Assembly (NCBI RefSeq): GCF_900111355.1
Contig: NZ_FOHA01000004.1
Location: 78,256-142,255 of the forward strand
Direction: 5' to 3'
Length of the DNA: 64,000 nt
Origin: Isobaculum melis
Lineage (GTDB): Bacteria > Bacillota > Bacilli > Lactobacillales > Carnobacteriaceae
Part shown: in pieces, positions 1 through 8,719 of the stretch
How the letters are laid out: every line of letters starts with the position of its first letter
Position numbering within the stretch: position 1 is the stretch's first letter
The notes under the pieces: model-generated
Database searches by the model: none
What the model saw: the letters and a program-made list of their open reading frames with translations, nothing else
What the model was told of the DNA's origin: nothing
Made by a program: the position numbers and the translations under genes

Positions 1-7
1 AAACAAG

Positions 8-41
8 TGTTTATTGCACTGTCCCTATGATTGTACTTAAA
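8..41 (+). promoter_or_regulatory. Upstream motif shared with the 42.6 kb locus
   Basis: TGTTTATTGCA lies at 8-18 and TTGTACTTAAA at 31-41, just ahead of the sipW-like gene. The same pair occurs twice upstream of the secreted protein at 42,652 (42,452-42,484 and 42,591-42,635). The first element is identical in all three copies and the second reads YTGTAYTNAAA. It could be an operator, an activator site or part of the leader RNA. No regulator can be named from the sequence. Confidence 0.5.
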
Positions 42-63
42 TTAAGAGCAGGGAGTGAAAGTA

Positions 64-873
64 TTGACAGATAATATTGATAAATTAATTGAAAGCATTT
101 CGGAAGAATATGGAAACGTCAATGAAGAGAATAACAAACCACAAAAACAACCAGTTGTTTCTCAGAAAGAAAAATTTGTACCTATACATATACATAATGA
201 AAAAAGTAAAACGCGTCCTTCAAAAAACAATACAGTAAATAGAACGGAAGCGCGCAATTCAAAAGAGAACTTTAAACGTTCAGCTGAAAGACAGCAAACG
301 AAAGTTGCGAATAAGAAGCCAACTGGTTTAAAAAAAACCATGAAAATAGTATTTGATGTTTTGTTTTATGCTTTTATTTTGCTATTGATATCAGGTTCTG
401 CATTATTTGCTTTAAATGGTAATCAACAGAAAGACTTTTTAGGCTTTCAGGTTTATACAGTTAAGACAAATTCAATGTTGAGTGATGGAAGTGAACATAA
501 AGATGGCTTTGCAGCTGGTGATATTCTTATAGTGAAAAAAACACCATATGCTGATTTAAAGGTTGGAGATGTCATTACTTTTTCTCCTGGTGAAGAAAGC
601 AAAGCATACTTAACACATAGAATTGTTGAAAAAATTTCTGATTTAAATGGCGAACAAGGTGAATTTCTGATGACTAAAGGGGATGCGAATGAAATAAATG
701 ATTCGCCCTTCAATGCAAAACTAGTATCAGGGAAAAAAATATTCACAATACCTAAAGTTGGACCATTGATTTTATTCGTTAGAAATAACTTTGTGGTCAG
801 CTTAGTCTTTATTATTTCATTTTTTGGTTTTATCTTTGCAATCAAACATTATTTTTCAAAAGAAGAGATTTAA
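64..873 (+). CDS. sipW: SipW-like (ER-type) signal peptidase I
   Basis: A membrane peptidase of the S26B type that removes signal peptides from TasA/CalY-type matrix proteins. Counting from an upstream GTG at 55, a charged cytosolic region of about 95 residues precedes a transmembrane helix (about 98-120). The catalytic serine is Ser140 in TNSML. The general base is His188 in LTHRI instead of the lysine of ordinary signal peptidases, which marks the SipW/eukaryotic class. A GDANEIND box follows at about 209, and a second helix near 247-264 ends the protein. The TTG at 64 is preferred because AGGGAG at 50-55 sits 8 bases ahead; a GTG start at 55 would overlap that site. It heads the co-directional matrix cluster. 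The cytosolic N-terminus is long for the family. The family call is secure; the substrates are inferred from the neighbours. Confidence 0.88.
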   Translation: MTDNIDKLIESISEEYGNVNEENNKPQKQPVVSQKEKFVPIHIHNEKSKTRPSKNNTVNRTEARNSKENFKRSAERQQTKVANKKPTGLKKTMKIVFDVLFYAFILLLISGSALFALNGNQQKDFLGFQVYTVKTNSMLSDGSEHKDGFAAGDILIVKKTPYADLKVGDVITFSPGEESKAYLTHRIVEKISDLNGEQGEFLMTKGDANEINDSPFNAKLVSGKKIFTIPKVGPLILFVRNNFVVSLVFIISFFGFIFAIKHYFSKEEI

Positions 874-900
874 TGTTGCGAAGAATTAATTAACGGGTAT

Positions 901-920
901 GAAGCTCTTAATAGAGCTTG
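901..920 (+). other. Intercistronic hairpin between sipW and bsaA-like gene
   Basis: AAGCTCT and AGAGCTT form a perfect 7-bp stem with a 4-base loop. No T-run follows, so it is more likely an RNA processing or stability element than a terminator. It could let the matrix gene be expressed at a different level from the peptidase. Confidence 0.4.
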
Positions 921-954
921 ATATACATATATATTATTATAGGAGGTTTTTTTG

Positions 955-2079
955 ATGAAAAAAAACAAGAAAAAGAAATTAACAGTTGTTGCGTTGTTCG
1001 CAATGCTAGCAATTGTTAGTGCAACATTTGCTTGGTGGACAGCTAGTAAGAACGTGGAGAATGAGTTCTCTACAAAACGTATAACAGATGATAGCTTACA
1101 CATCAACGAGATCTTTAAAAAGCCAGAAAACTGGCAACCAGGTGAGAAAATCGTGAAAGAAGTAAGCATTCAAAACTTGGGTGATAGCCCATTTATCGTT
1201 CGTGTGAACTTTAGAGAAGTTCTAGATCAATTAAAAGCGGATGGTACAGATGCAACTAAACCAGCAATGAAAGATGCAACTATTGCTGAATTAGCTTCTA
1301 TTGACCCAAAATGGGTTGCTAAAGAAGTTCCTACAGCACTTTATAGCACTTGGAACACTGTTGCTGTTGGCGATTTAGACCCTTCTGGTGTTGCGGCATT
1401 AGATAATGGTCTTACTGTAAAATACAAAGAAGTTGCAGATGCAACTGATGCAACAAAAACAATTAGAACTTATGTAGCTTATCGTGATCTTGGTAACGGT
1501 AAAGCACAAAAAGTAAACGTACCAACAGATGGTATTAAAACAGTTGCTGGAAAAGTTTATATTGACCCAGCAATTACATTTGCTTTCTATGCAGAAAAAG
1601 AACATAAAGAATTAGATTGGGCTAATCCAACAGCTGGAACTCCATCTTATACAGTTTCTCCTAAATTTGTTGATGTATTTGATGTTAAAGCAGATGCTTT
1701 AACTGGTACATTTGTTAATGACCATGGCAAATTAATGAAGATTGAATTTAATAATGATGCTGTAACAAGAAATTCAACAACACCTGAAGCAAACAAATGG
1801 TTCTATAACGAAAAAGATGGTTATTTCTACTATATTGGACAAATCCAAGCAGGCGGAGAATCTCCACAATTAATTAAATCAGTTACTTTATTAGATAGTG
1901 CAAAAGAAGTATATAGTTTAATGGATGCTATTTTAGATATTCATGCAACTGGTTTACAAGCTGAAGAAGCAGCTATTAAAGCTACTGATGCAGGCGGTTG
2001 GGCATTCGGAGAAACTCCAGCAGGAGACAAAGCATTAATTTTCGATGCAATGAAAGCTGCAGGCGCATTTAGTAAATAA
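955..2079 (+). CDS. BsaA-like SipW-dependent matrix protein
   Basis: A secreted protein of 374 residues. The N-terminus carries lysines and then a hydrophobic stretch ending in SATFAWWTASKNVENEF, the 'alternate-type' signal region seen in SipW substrates. Next come the motif NWQPGEKIVKEVSIQNLG and a strand-rich body, as in the BsaA/TasA/CalY beta-sandwich families. A segment KWFYNEKDGYFYYIGQI, ending in a Gly-rich turn, recurs in the proteins at 2,818 and 3,666. The ATG at 955 follows AGGAGG (941-946) by 8 bases; a TTG three bases earlier is less likely. It probably forms or nucleates extracellular fibres once cut by the adjacent peptidase. No sortase motif is present. Family membership is recognised by motif only; fibre formation is inference. 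Confidence 0.75.
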   Translation: MKKNKKKKLTVVALFAMLAIVSATFAWWTASKNVENEFSTKRITDDSLHINEIFKKPENWQPGEKIVKEVSIQNLGDSPFIVRVNFREVLDQLKADGTDATKPAMKDATIAELASIDPKWVAKEVPTALYSTWNTVAVGDLDPSGVAALDNGLTVKYKEVADATDATKTIRTYVAYRDLGNGKAQKVNVPTDGIKTVAGKVYIDPAITFAFYAEKEHKELDWANPTAGTPSYTVSPKFVDVFDVKADALTGTFVNDHGKLMKIEFNNDAVTRNSTTPEANKWFYNEKDGYFYYIGQIQAGGESPQLIKSVTLLDSAKEVYSLMDAILDIHATGLQAEEAAIKATDAGGWAFGETPAGDKALIFDAMKAAGAFSK

Positions 2080-2117
2080 TATGTTAGAGATTTAATCAAA
2101 GTAAAGGAGGAAGTGTG

Positions 2118-2798
2118 ATGAAACCGAAGAAGAATATATTGGTTTTAATTTTACTTATAACAACGATGTTGTTTGCCAAACCAGTTTCTGCTGCGGAGAC
2201 TCATCTCCCTCCTGGTTTGATTATAGCTGATGAAAAAGGAATAAATGCTGATGGACAAGGTAAGTATTTCATTGAAGCTACTGACATGGAACCAGGAGAT
2301 AAATTTACAAAAGAGATCTCTGTTCGTAATTTGGAAGAAAAAAAACCTTTTTATTTATATTTACAGGTAGAACCGCTATCGAATGATGGGAAATTAAATT
2401 TATTTGATAAAGTTTCTTTAGTTATTACGTATAAAGGGAATGTTTTATATGAAGGGAATTTAGGCGGTAAAGGAAATATAGATATTTCTGCTGAAAAATT
2501 AGAAATTGGTCGCTTTGAATATGGAGACAGCGAAGTTATTGAAGCAACTTTCACATTGCCTGGAAATATTACCAGTGAATATTTAACTGAAAAAAATATT
2601 GCAAATATTCAATGGAATTTTACCGCAAGACAAGATGAATATACGCCAAAAGAAAAACCTGAAGGTCCTAAAGGATTCTTACCTCATACTGGTGAAGAGT
2701 GGAGAAATGCTATTTACCGAATTTGTGCAGGTCTTTTCCTAATTGCTATTTTCCTCTTTTTACTCAAGAAGAAAAGCAAAAAAGAAGACGAAAATTAA
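2118..2798 (+). CDS. LPHTG-anchored TasA-like surface protein
   Basis: 226 residues with a conventional signal peptide (1-26, cut near SAA-E). The middle domain resembles TasA/CalY sandwiches: FTKEISVRNL near 63, NLFDKVSLVITYKGNVLYEG near 94, and a closing WNFTARQ near 166. The C-terminus is a classic sortase signal: LPHTG (188-192), hydrophobic helix (about 200-216), KKKSKKEDEN tail. It would therefore be linked covalently to peptidoglycan and could anchor the fibres made by its neighbours, the job TapA does in Bacillus. That role is inference. The RBS AAAGGAGG lies 7 bases before ATG 2118. No sortase gene is in the window, so housekeeping sortase A is presumably used. Confidence 0.8.
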   Translation: MKPKKNILVLILLITTMLFAKPVSAAETHLPPGLIIADEKGINADGQGKYFIEATDMEPGDKFTKEISVRNLEEKKPFYLYLQVEPLSNDGKLNLFDKVSLVITYKGNVLYEGNLGGKGNIDISAEKLEIGRFEYGDSEVIEATFTLPGNITSEYLTEKNIANIQWNFTARQDEYTPKEKPEGPKGFLPHTGEEWRNAIYRICAGLFLIAIFLFLLKKKSKKEDEN

Positions 2799-2817
2799 AC
2801 GTGAGGAAGTGTAAGCT

Positions 2818-3648
2818 ATGGATTTTTTAAGAAAAGTAATAACCCGTCTGAGCTACCGTTTTCTCTTATTCTTTTTTACTTTAACCTTCTCGATTGTATT
2901 AGTGGTAGGTAGTACATATTCTTGGCTTGTTACTGAAGACAATATAGAAAATCATTTTACAGCAGGTTATCTAAGTGTCAGAATACAAGAACTATTTAAA
3001 GATAAAAAAGATTGGCAGCCTGGCTTAAGTGTCAAAAAAGATATTCGTGTAGAAAATACATCTAATGTGCCAGCAATTGTCAGAGTATCCTTTGATGAGC
3101 ATATGTTGTCATTTGAAATTGATACAACTGACGGTGTGGGAAAAGGTAATGGGAATTTGTTAAGGCAAGCGGGTAATCCCCCTGTTACGATTAAAGAAGA
3201 TGATGTAGCTACATGGAAAAAAGGCGAGACTTTTTCTTATGGTCAATTAAAATTAAAGAGTAAAGAAGTAGAAAAAGGACCTTATTTATTGAAGGATCCA
3301 GCTCGTGCTAATACAAAACTACTAAAATATATGAATCTAAAATTTGGTGTATTAAAGGATTGGCCTATTCCACCAGCTGATATAAATAAAGCATTCTGGG
3401 TATATGAAGATGGTTATTTTTACTACTCCCAATTTGTAGAACCAGGAAAAGCAACAGAAATTTTGTTAGCAGACTTAGAGTTATCAGCAGATTCACCTAA
3501 TGCTTTAAAAGCGACTCTTTATGACTTAGGAATTAATTTGGAAGCTGTATCAGCTACCGAAGGTGCCTTAGATACATGGGGTTTATCACAAACTACTAGT
3601 AAAGTTTATGAGCTTATAAATCCCAAAATTATGAACAGAACAAACTAA
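2818..3648 (+). CDS. Second BsaA-like SipW-dependent protein
   Basis: 276 residues. A charged start and a long hydrophobic stretch (about 14-32) end in STYSWLVTEDNIENHFTAG, the alternate signal region. DWQPGLSVKKDIRVENTSN follows, closely parallel to the WQPGEK segment of the protein at 955. FWVYEDGYFYYSQFVEPG near residue 200 is the repeated core motif of this locus. It lacks a sortase signal and other anchors. It lies 19 bases downstream of the LPHTG gene and is probably translated from the same mRNA. It is a likely accessory or minor fibre subunit. Shared ancestry with the protein at 955 is supported by several blocks but was not tested by alignment. Confidence 0.7.
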   Translation: MDFLRKVITRLSYRFLLFFFTLTFSIVLVVGSTYSWLVTEDNIENHFTAGYLSVRIQELFKDKKDWQPGLSVKKDIRVENTSNVPAIVRVSFDEHMLSFEIDTTDGVGKGNGNLLRQAGNPPVTIKEDDVATWKKGETFSYGQLKLKSKEVEKGPYLLKDPARANTKLLKYMNLKFGVLKDWPIPPADINKAFWVYEDGYFYYSQFVEPGKATEILLADLELSADSPNALKATLYDLGINLEAVSATEGALDTWGLSQTTSKVYELINPKIMNRTN

Positions 3649-3665
3649 AAGGAGAGGATAATCGG

Positions 3666-4265
3666 ATGAAAAAAAGACTAATCATACTTGGCTTCTTTGG
3701 TTCACTTTTTATTCTTTGCTTTAGTTTGCTTTTGTTAAATACACAAGCAACATTTAAAGATGAGGATAAACAAGCGAAAAATTATCAAGTAGGAAATTTG
3801 GAATTAGAATTGGTAAATGATGGATCAGATGTAATTCCCAATCCTTTAGTACCAAATGCAGAGATAACCAAAAGAGTAGCAGTTAAAAATGTAGCAAACA
3901 ATGCTTCTTATGTTCGTGTCATGTTGTTTCCTACAATTATTGATAAAAATAAGATAACACTAGAAGCACAACATCCAAAACAGTTTAAGTATACGGATTT
4001 AGATACAACGAACTGGATGTATGGTGATGATGGTTATTATTATTATTTGAAAAAATTGGAACCAGGAGCAACCACACAAAATCTTCTTTCAAAAATAGTG
4101 ATTGATGCGAATATTGATGCTAAATATAAAGATAGTCAGTTTGATTTCGAAGTAAAAGTAGAAGGAATCAATACAACAGCAGGCGGTTTTAGCAAAGCAT
4201 GGTGGAATGATGAAATCCCACCAAATAGTGCTCGAGATAAAATTAACAAAAAATTAACTGAGTAA
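3666..4265 (+). CDS. Small CalY/TasA-like secreted protein
   Basis: 199 residues. A short N-terminus and hydrophobic stretch (6-25) end in TQATFKDEDKQAKNYQVGNL, the usual mature start of camelysin/TasA-type proteins. ITKRVAVKNVANNASYVRV and NWMYGDDGYYYYLKKLEPG repeat the blocks seen in the two larger neighbours. It is the most compact member of the set and the closest to a plain TasA/CalY subunit. RBS AAAGGAGAGG (3,648-3,657) lies 8 bases before the ATG. Export and cutting by the SipW-like enzyme, and fibre assembly, are inferred from family and context. Confidence 0.72.
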   Translation: MKKRLIILGFFGSLFILCFSLLLLNTQATFKDEDKQAKNYQVGNLELELVNDGSDVIPNPLVPNAEITKRVAVKNVANNASYVRVMLFPTIIDKNKITLEAQHPKQFKYTDLDTTNWMYGDDGYYYYLKKLEPGATTQNLLSKIVIDANIDAKYKDSQFDFEVKVEGINTTAGGFSKAWWNDEIPPNSARDKINKKLTE

Positions 4266-4279
4266 GGAGTGAATAAATC

Positions 4280-5146
4280 ATGGAGGAAAAACGCGTACAC
4301 AGAACGTTAGATGAGGAAAATAAAAGCTGGCTTCCTAAGGTATTAAGCAAGAAAAACAAACAAGAAGACATCTTTGAAGCTTATGAAGATGAAATCGAAC
4401 GCTTAACCAATAAAAACAGAGACATGCAAAGCAAACTCATGGAATGTGTAGATGCATTAAAGAAAATTTCTGAAGAAAAGAAACAATTAGAAAAAGAAAT
4501 TTATGCAACGAAAGCTTTGCCAAAACATTATGAAGGCTTAGAAGACAAATTAGCTCAATATGAAAAAACGATTGAACGTTTGTCTGAAAAGAATAGTCGC
4601 TTAGAACAACAAATTGCGGAGACTGATAAAATGACAGAAAACTATGTTTCAACTGAAAAAATGGAACAATTAAGCCAAAACTTAGCCCAAGAACAAAGTC
4701 AGTATGAAGCTTTGAAACAAGAATTGGCTATGAAAGAATACCAATTGTTACAACTTCAAGAAGAGCAGCGTCGCGCACCAGCTCCAGTTCAGCCGACTAT
4801 GTCAACTCGTGGAACAAGCGAGCAAACACGTATCTTAGAAGAACAATTGAAATCAGCACGCAATGAAATCAATGTTCTGAAAATGTCACATGAACAAGTA
4901 GATACGCGTTTAAGTGAAGAAAAAGCGGAAATAGCAGAAGTGCTAGTTGAAGCAAAATTAAAAGCGAAGAAAATGTTAGACGATGCGATTAAAGAAGCAG
5001 TTCAAATTAAGAGTGATGCCTATGAAGAATTAGAACAAGTTAAAGGAAAAGCGAAAAACTTGAATCAACAACTAGAAATGACACAACATGAAGCCAATCA
5101 AGTCTTTTCAAACTTGCAAAATCAAATTACGCGTATCTCTGATTAA
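4280..5146 (+). CDS. Coiled-coil protein with DivIVA-like C-terminus
   Basis: 288 residues, rich in Glu, Lys and Gln, with no signal peptide or membrane segment. Heptad-like coiled coil runs from about 32 to 165, then a Pro/Thr-rich break (APAPVQPTMSTRG), then a second coil. The part near 218-250 (EIAEVLVEAKLKAKKMLDDA) resembles the C-terminal coil of DivIVA/GpsB-type proteins, but the N-terminal membrane-binding domain of DivIVA is not evident. It sits 14 bases after the TasA-like gene and 27 bases before the wall hydrolase. An intracellular scaffold that places the secretion or wall-hydrolysis machinery is one reading. I do not recognise a named family, so the function is unknown. Confidence 0.5.
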   Translation: MEEKRVHRTLDEENKSWLPKVLSKKNKQEDIFEAYEDEIERLTNKNRDMQSKLMECVDALKKISEEKKQLEKEIYATKALPKHYEGLEDKLAQYEKTIERLSEKNSRLEQQIAETDKMTENYVSTEKMEQLSQNLAQEQSQYEALKQELAMKEYQLLQLQEEQRRAPAPVQPTMSTRGTSEQTRILEEQLKSARNEINVLKMSHEQVDTRLSEEKAEIAEVLVEAKLKAKKMLDDAIKEAVQIKSDAYEELEQVKGKAKNLNQQLEMTQHEANQVFSNLQNQITRISD

Positions 5147-5173
5147 CAGTAAATGGAAGGAAGTGAAGCATCA

Positions 5174-6574
5174 GTGTATCCAACAAGAAAAGAACGAATG
5201 GAAGAACTGAGAAGGAATCGACAAAATCAAACATTCAAAAAAGGAACAGCTTTTTTGAGTACGACTTTACTGTTGAGCACGCTAGCTCTTCCTTCATTTT
5301 CAGTTAAAGCAAGTGCAAATGAAACCGCAACTCGTAGTCATACAACTGTGAAAGCTTTAAGTGAAGAGCAGGTGTCATTAAAGAACTTAGAAGTTCCTAT
5401 AGAAAAAGTTGAAAGTGAAGAACCTAAGGAAGAAATCCCTTCAGAAGAGCTACCAAAAGAAGAGGAAACTGGCGAGCAAACAAATCCGGAAAAGGAAGAA
5501 GTCATTCCTGTAACGCCACCAAAAGAAGTGGCTCCGACACCGCCAGTAAAAGCACCTGTGGTGCCATCGCCTGCTCAACAACCGCAAAGTCCTAAACCTG
5601 TTGCACCTAAACAACCTGTTAAACAAGCACCAGCAGCGCCAATACCTTCAAAAAACGAAGCTTCTTCAGAGCTAGAACCAGAGGAAGAGAGCATTCATTA
5701 TGCGAAGACACAAACAACAGAAGAGTTTATTGCATCTGTGGCGCCATCAGCAGTGGAAGTAGGTACAGCTAATGATCTTTATCCATCCGTGATGATTGCA
5801 CAAGCCATCTTAGAAAGTGGTTCAGGTGGTAGTAGCTTATCTAAAGCACCTAATCATAATCTATTCGGAGTGAAAGGAAATTATCAAGGTAGCACAGTTA
5901 AAATGAAGACACAAGAAGACAACGGTAGAGGAGATCTGTTCTCTATTAGTAGTCAATTTAGAAAATACCCAAGCTATAAGGAGTCTTTCTTAGACTATGC
6001 AAAAGTCATAAAAGATGGTCCTGGTTTCAATGCGGATTATTATAAAGGGGTATGGAGAAGCAATACAACCAGTTATAAAGATGCCACAAAATGGTTAACT
6101 GGAAGATATGCAACAGATACCCGATATGCAGCAAAATTGAATGGCTTAATTGAATGTTATAACCTTACCCAATTTGATGATGTACCAAAACAAAAGCCGG
6201 TTTATCATATTGTTCAAGCAGATGATACCTTATGGGAGATTGCGGAACAGTATGGTGTTAGCGTAGATGAAATCAAAGCTTGGAATCAATTAGAAACAAA
6301 CCTCATCTATACAGGAACAGAGTTGATTGTTGGTTTCCCTGAACCAATAAATAAACAAGAGGCAAAAACAACAGAACAAGTTGTGCTAGACAAAGCAACA
6401 AGAACCATTCAACACATTGTTCAAGGAAAAGAATCACTTCAAAGTATTGCGAAAAGTTATCAAATGAATCCAAGAACATTGAAAAAAATGAATGGTTTGA
6501 CCCAGAATGTCCTATTTATAGGTCAGCACCTAACAATTCAAAAAACAACCAATCAACAAAAAGACATGTTATAA
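5174..6574 (+). CDS. Secreted GH73 glucosaminidase with two LysM domains
   Basis: A wall hydrolase of about 466 residues that cuts N-acetylglucosamine linkages in peptidoglycan. After a long charged N-terminus comes a signal helix (LSTTLLLSTLALPSFSVKASA). A Glu/Pro-rich linker of about 130 residues follows, with repeats of the type PKPVAPKQPVK. The GH73-type domain starts with TTEEFIASVAPSA and has AQAILESGSGGSSLSK (the Glu is the likely catalytic acid), NLFGVKG and a late WLTGRYATDTRYAAKL. Two LysM modules close it (YHIVQADDTLWEIAEQYGV; HIVQGKESLQSIAKSYQMN). GTG 5174 is chosen because GGAAGGAAGTGA precedes it; an ATG at 5153 has no RBS. It may open the wall for fibre export or anchoring. Confidence 0.82.
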   Translation: MYPTRKERMEELRRNRQNQTFKKGTAFLSTTLLLSTLALPSFSVKASANETATRSHTTVKALSEEQVSLKNLEVPIEKVESEEPKEEIPSEELPKEEETGEQTNPEKEEVIPVTPPKEVAPTPPVKAPVVPSPAQQPQSPKPVAPKQPVKQAPAAPIPSKNEASSELEPEEESIHYAKTQTTEEFIASVAPSAVEVGTANDLYPSVMIAQAILESGSGGSSLSKAPNHNLFGVKGNYQGSTVKMKTQEDNGRGDLFSISSQFRKYPSYKESFLDYAKVIKDGPGFNADYYKGVWRSNTTSYKDATKWLTGRYATDTRYAAKLNGLIECYNLTQFDDVPKQKPVYHIVQADDTLWEIAEQYGVSVDEIKAWNQLETNLIYTGTELIVGFPEPINKQEAKTTEQVVLDKATRTIQHIVQGKESLQSIAKSYQMNPRTLKKMNGLTQNVLFIGQHLTIQKTTNQQKDML

Positions 6575-6589
6575 GAGGAGGAAAGTTTA

Positions 6590-7114
6590 ATGATGAATGA
6601 AATGACAAGCAAAGAAGAATTGACGGTAGATCCGGGTTTAGCGTACCACAGTAAATTATTTTGGTTAGCAAAAGCAATGTGGCGTATCGTAGAGCAAGAT
6701 TGGCAAGATCATTTAAGAGGGCATCACCTGACGATTAATGAGTATAGTATTTTACGTGTGGTAGCGAAAAAAGACTCATGTCGTGTAACGGATGTTTCAA
6801 GCTATGGTTTGATGCATGTATCCACTGCGTTAAATAGTTCTCAAAGTTTGAAGAAAAGAGGGCTTGTACATTTAGAAAAAGATGTTGAAGATACTCGCGT
6901 AACCATCGTTACTATTACTGAAGAGGGAAGAGAATTACTTAATGAAGTAGATACATCAATCAGTTTTGAAGAAAGTATGCTAGAAGGTGGATTAGAAAAA
7001 ATTGAGAGTTTAGTTGGCTTAAAACCAAGCTTTTCTGATACACAAAGTTTAATTTATAGTACTTTTGGTAGAGATATGTTTGAATACTTTTCAAATGCAA
7101 CAGATATTATGTAG
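6590..7114 (+). CDS. scoC: Hpr/ScoC-type MarR-family regulator
   Basis: 174 residues with a winged helix-turn-helix. KAMWRIVEQDWQDHLRGHHL, TINEYSIL, SSYGLMHVSTALNSSQSL and KKRGLVHLEKDVEDTR match, block by block, the Bacillus transition-state regulator Hpr (ScoC) as I remember it. ScoC represses protease and sporulation genes and affects biofilm control there. Here it is the last gene of the matrix cluster, 16 bases after the wall hydrolase, with RBS AGAGGAGG. It is the best local candidate to control the operon. No operator could be assigned with confidence. Confidence 0.75.
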   Translation: MMNEMTSKEELTVDPGLAYHSKLFWLAKAMWRIVEQDWQDHLRGHHLTINEYSILRVVAKKDSCRVTDVSSYGLMHVSTALNSSQSLKKRGLVHLEKDVEDTRVTIVTITEEGRELLNEVDTSISFEESMLEGGLEKIESLVGLKPSFSDTQSLIYSTFGRDMFEYFSNATDIM

Positions 7115-7134
7115 CTAAATGACCGCGCTATTTA

Positions 7135-7176
7135 AAAGACTTTTAAAACCTTGCTAGAGGTTAAAAGGTCTTTTTT
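7135..7176 (+). terminator. Terminator of the matrix operon
   Basis: A long stem (AAAGAC-TTTTAAAACC against GGTTAAAAGGTCTTT) with an 8-base loop and a T6 tail, placed after the scoC-like gene. Confidence 0.8.
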
Positions 7177-7187
7177 CATTACAAACT

Positions 7188-7228
7188 AAAAAGCTTGCCA
7201 TTAAGAAAAATCTTAATGGCAAGCTTTT
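7188..7228 (-). terminator. Terminator of the amidase gene
   Basis: AAAAAGCTTGCCATTAAG pairs with CTTAATGGCAAGCTTTT. It has T-rich flanks on both strands, so it may serve both convergent transcripts. Confidence 0.8.
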
Positions 7229-7230
7229 GT

Positions 7231-8553
7231 TTATTTGAAGTAGTCTGTTAAACCTTCATATACACCATTTGCAACTTTTGTTCGATATTGATTAGAGTTT
7301 ACAACAGCTGAATCATTTTCGCTGCTCATATAACCTAATTCTAAAAGAATTGATGGTTGTGTGTTCTCTCTTAGCACATAAAAGTTTCCTTTACGAACGC
7401 CTAAATTATCTAATGGGAGCGTATTTTCTAATGCATCATTAATCGAATCTGCAGCAGCTTTTTCTTTTGAACCATAATAATAAGTGGTTGTGCCAGATAC
7501 AGCGTTAACCTGTTCAGTAGAATCATAATGAATACTAATAAATAAGTCAGCACTCATTTCTTGACTGATTTGTGCACGTTCTTTTAAGGTAACATATTCA
7601 TCTGCTGTTCTGGTTAAGACAACATTTGCACCAGCAGCTCTTAATTTTTCAGCAACAGCTTCAGCAGTACTTAGGGTAATTTCTTTCTCATAGTAATTAG
7701 TTTGTGAAGTCGAACCAGGATCTTCACCACCATGACCAGGATCAATCACAATAGTTGCTTCTGCAAGAGAAGAAACCTTTGCAATAGGTGCAGCTTCTTC
7801 AGTTTGAGATAAGTCTACAACCCAGTTGGCAATGTAACCAGTAGTACCATCTGTAGCTTCTACAAAATACCAATCACCTTTTGTTTCTCGATAATTAAAA
7901 GTATCTCCTGCGGATGCAGTTGTAATAATACTACTTTCAATTGAGGCATCACTTCTGACTTTTGTGTTATCAGAACGAACCGTAACCGTTTGAACCATTG
8001 GTGTTTCAGTTGTTTCTTCTTTATCAGTGATTGCCGTTTCCTGAGTTGGAGAACCTTCAAGTGTGATGAATTCAGAGCTAATCCAAGCAACATTATTATT
8101 ATACTGAATTTGTGTCCAGCCATTTTCTTGCGATAAAATAATCATTTTCTCATTTTTTGTTGCTTTTCCTATAATATCACTTGCAGTTGTTGGACGATCA
8201 CGAACATTTACAGCATTTACATTAATAGTACCTGTTGTATTACTCGCAACACTGACATCAACATTTGAAATCAGCCAGCTAGCAATCCAACCAACACGGT
8301 CATTGCTTAATCGTACTTTATACCATTCATTTTCTTCATCAATGACATTTAAAATGTCTCCTTGTCTCACTTGAGATAAAATATCATAGGAGAGTCCAGG
8401 ACCCGTTCGGATATTGACAACATTGGCTTCTACTCTAATTGTTTGAACATTTGCTAGTACAATTGTTGAAATGATTGTACTGGCAAGGAGCATAAAGACA
8501 ATTAGAAAAACAGACAAGCTAGTCTGAAATTTTGTTTGATTTTTTTTCTTCAT
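7231..8553 (-). CDS. SH3b-containing N-acetylmuramoyl-L-alanine amidase
   Basis: 440 residues. The enzyme cleaves the bond between muramic acid and the stem peptide of peptidoglycan. An N-terminal signal helix (about 12-33) is followed by three bacterial SH3 modules (near 34-100, 108-170 and 188-250), each with a VNVRxGP/NVRDRPT-like start. The C-terminal Amidase_3 domain shows IVIDPGHGGEDPG (Zn-binding His, then Glu), LTRTADEYVTL, ISIHYDS (second His) and a late LLELGYMSSENDS with the catalytic Glu. It is exported and likely retained on the wall by the SH3b repeats. It stands alone between two terminators. The wall-hydrolase call is secure; its cellular role (separation, turnover) is not visible. 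Confidence 0.88.
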   Translation of the reverse strand: MKKKNQTKFQTSLSVFLIVFMLLASTIISTIVLANVQTIRVEANVVNIRTGPGLSYDILSQVRQGDILNVIDEENEWYKVRLSNDRVGWIASWLISNVDVSVASNTTGTINVNAVNVRDRPTTASDIIGKATKNEKMIILSQENGWTQIQYNNNVAWISSEFITLEGSPTQETAITDKEETTETPMVQTVTVRSDNTKVRSDASIESSIITTASAGDTFNYRETKGDWYFVEATDGTTGYIANWVVDLSQTEEAAPIAKVSSLAEATIVIDPGHGGEDPGSTSQTNYYEKEITLSTAEAVAEKLRAAGANVVLTRTADEYVTLKERAQISQEMSADLFISIHYDSTEQVNAVSGTTTYYYGSKEKAAADSINDALENTLPLDNLGVRKGNFYVLRENTQPSILLELGYMSSENDSAVVNSNQYRTKVANGVYEGLTDYFK

Positions 8554-8719
8554 TTATATATTCCCCAAATCTTTCTTTATCATTGGTGAGTTTGTCCTTA
8601 TTATTATACTTCAATATAGATTTTAGCACAAATAAATATCGCCTGAAAGAGGTATTTTAGTGAATTTAATGAGAGAACTCGTTATAATGAAGTAAAAAGG
8701 GTAAAAAGAGGAGGAAATG

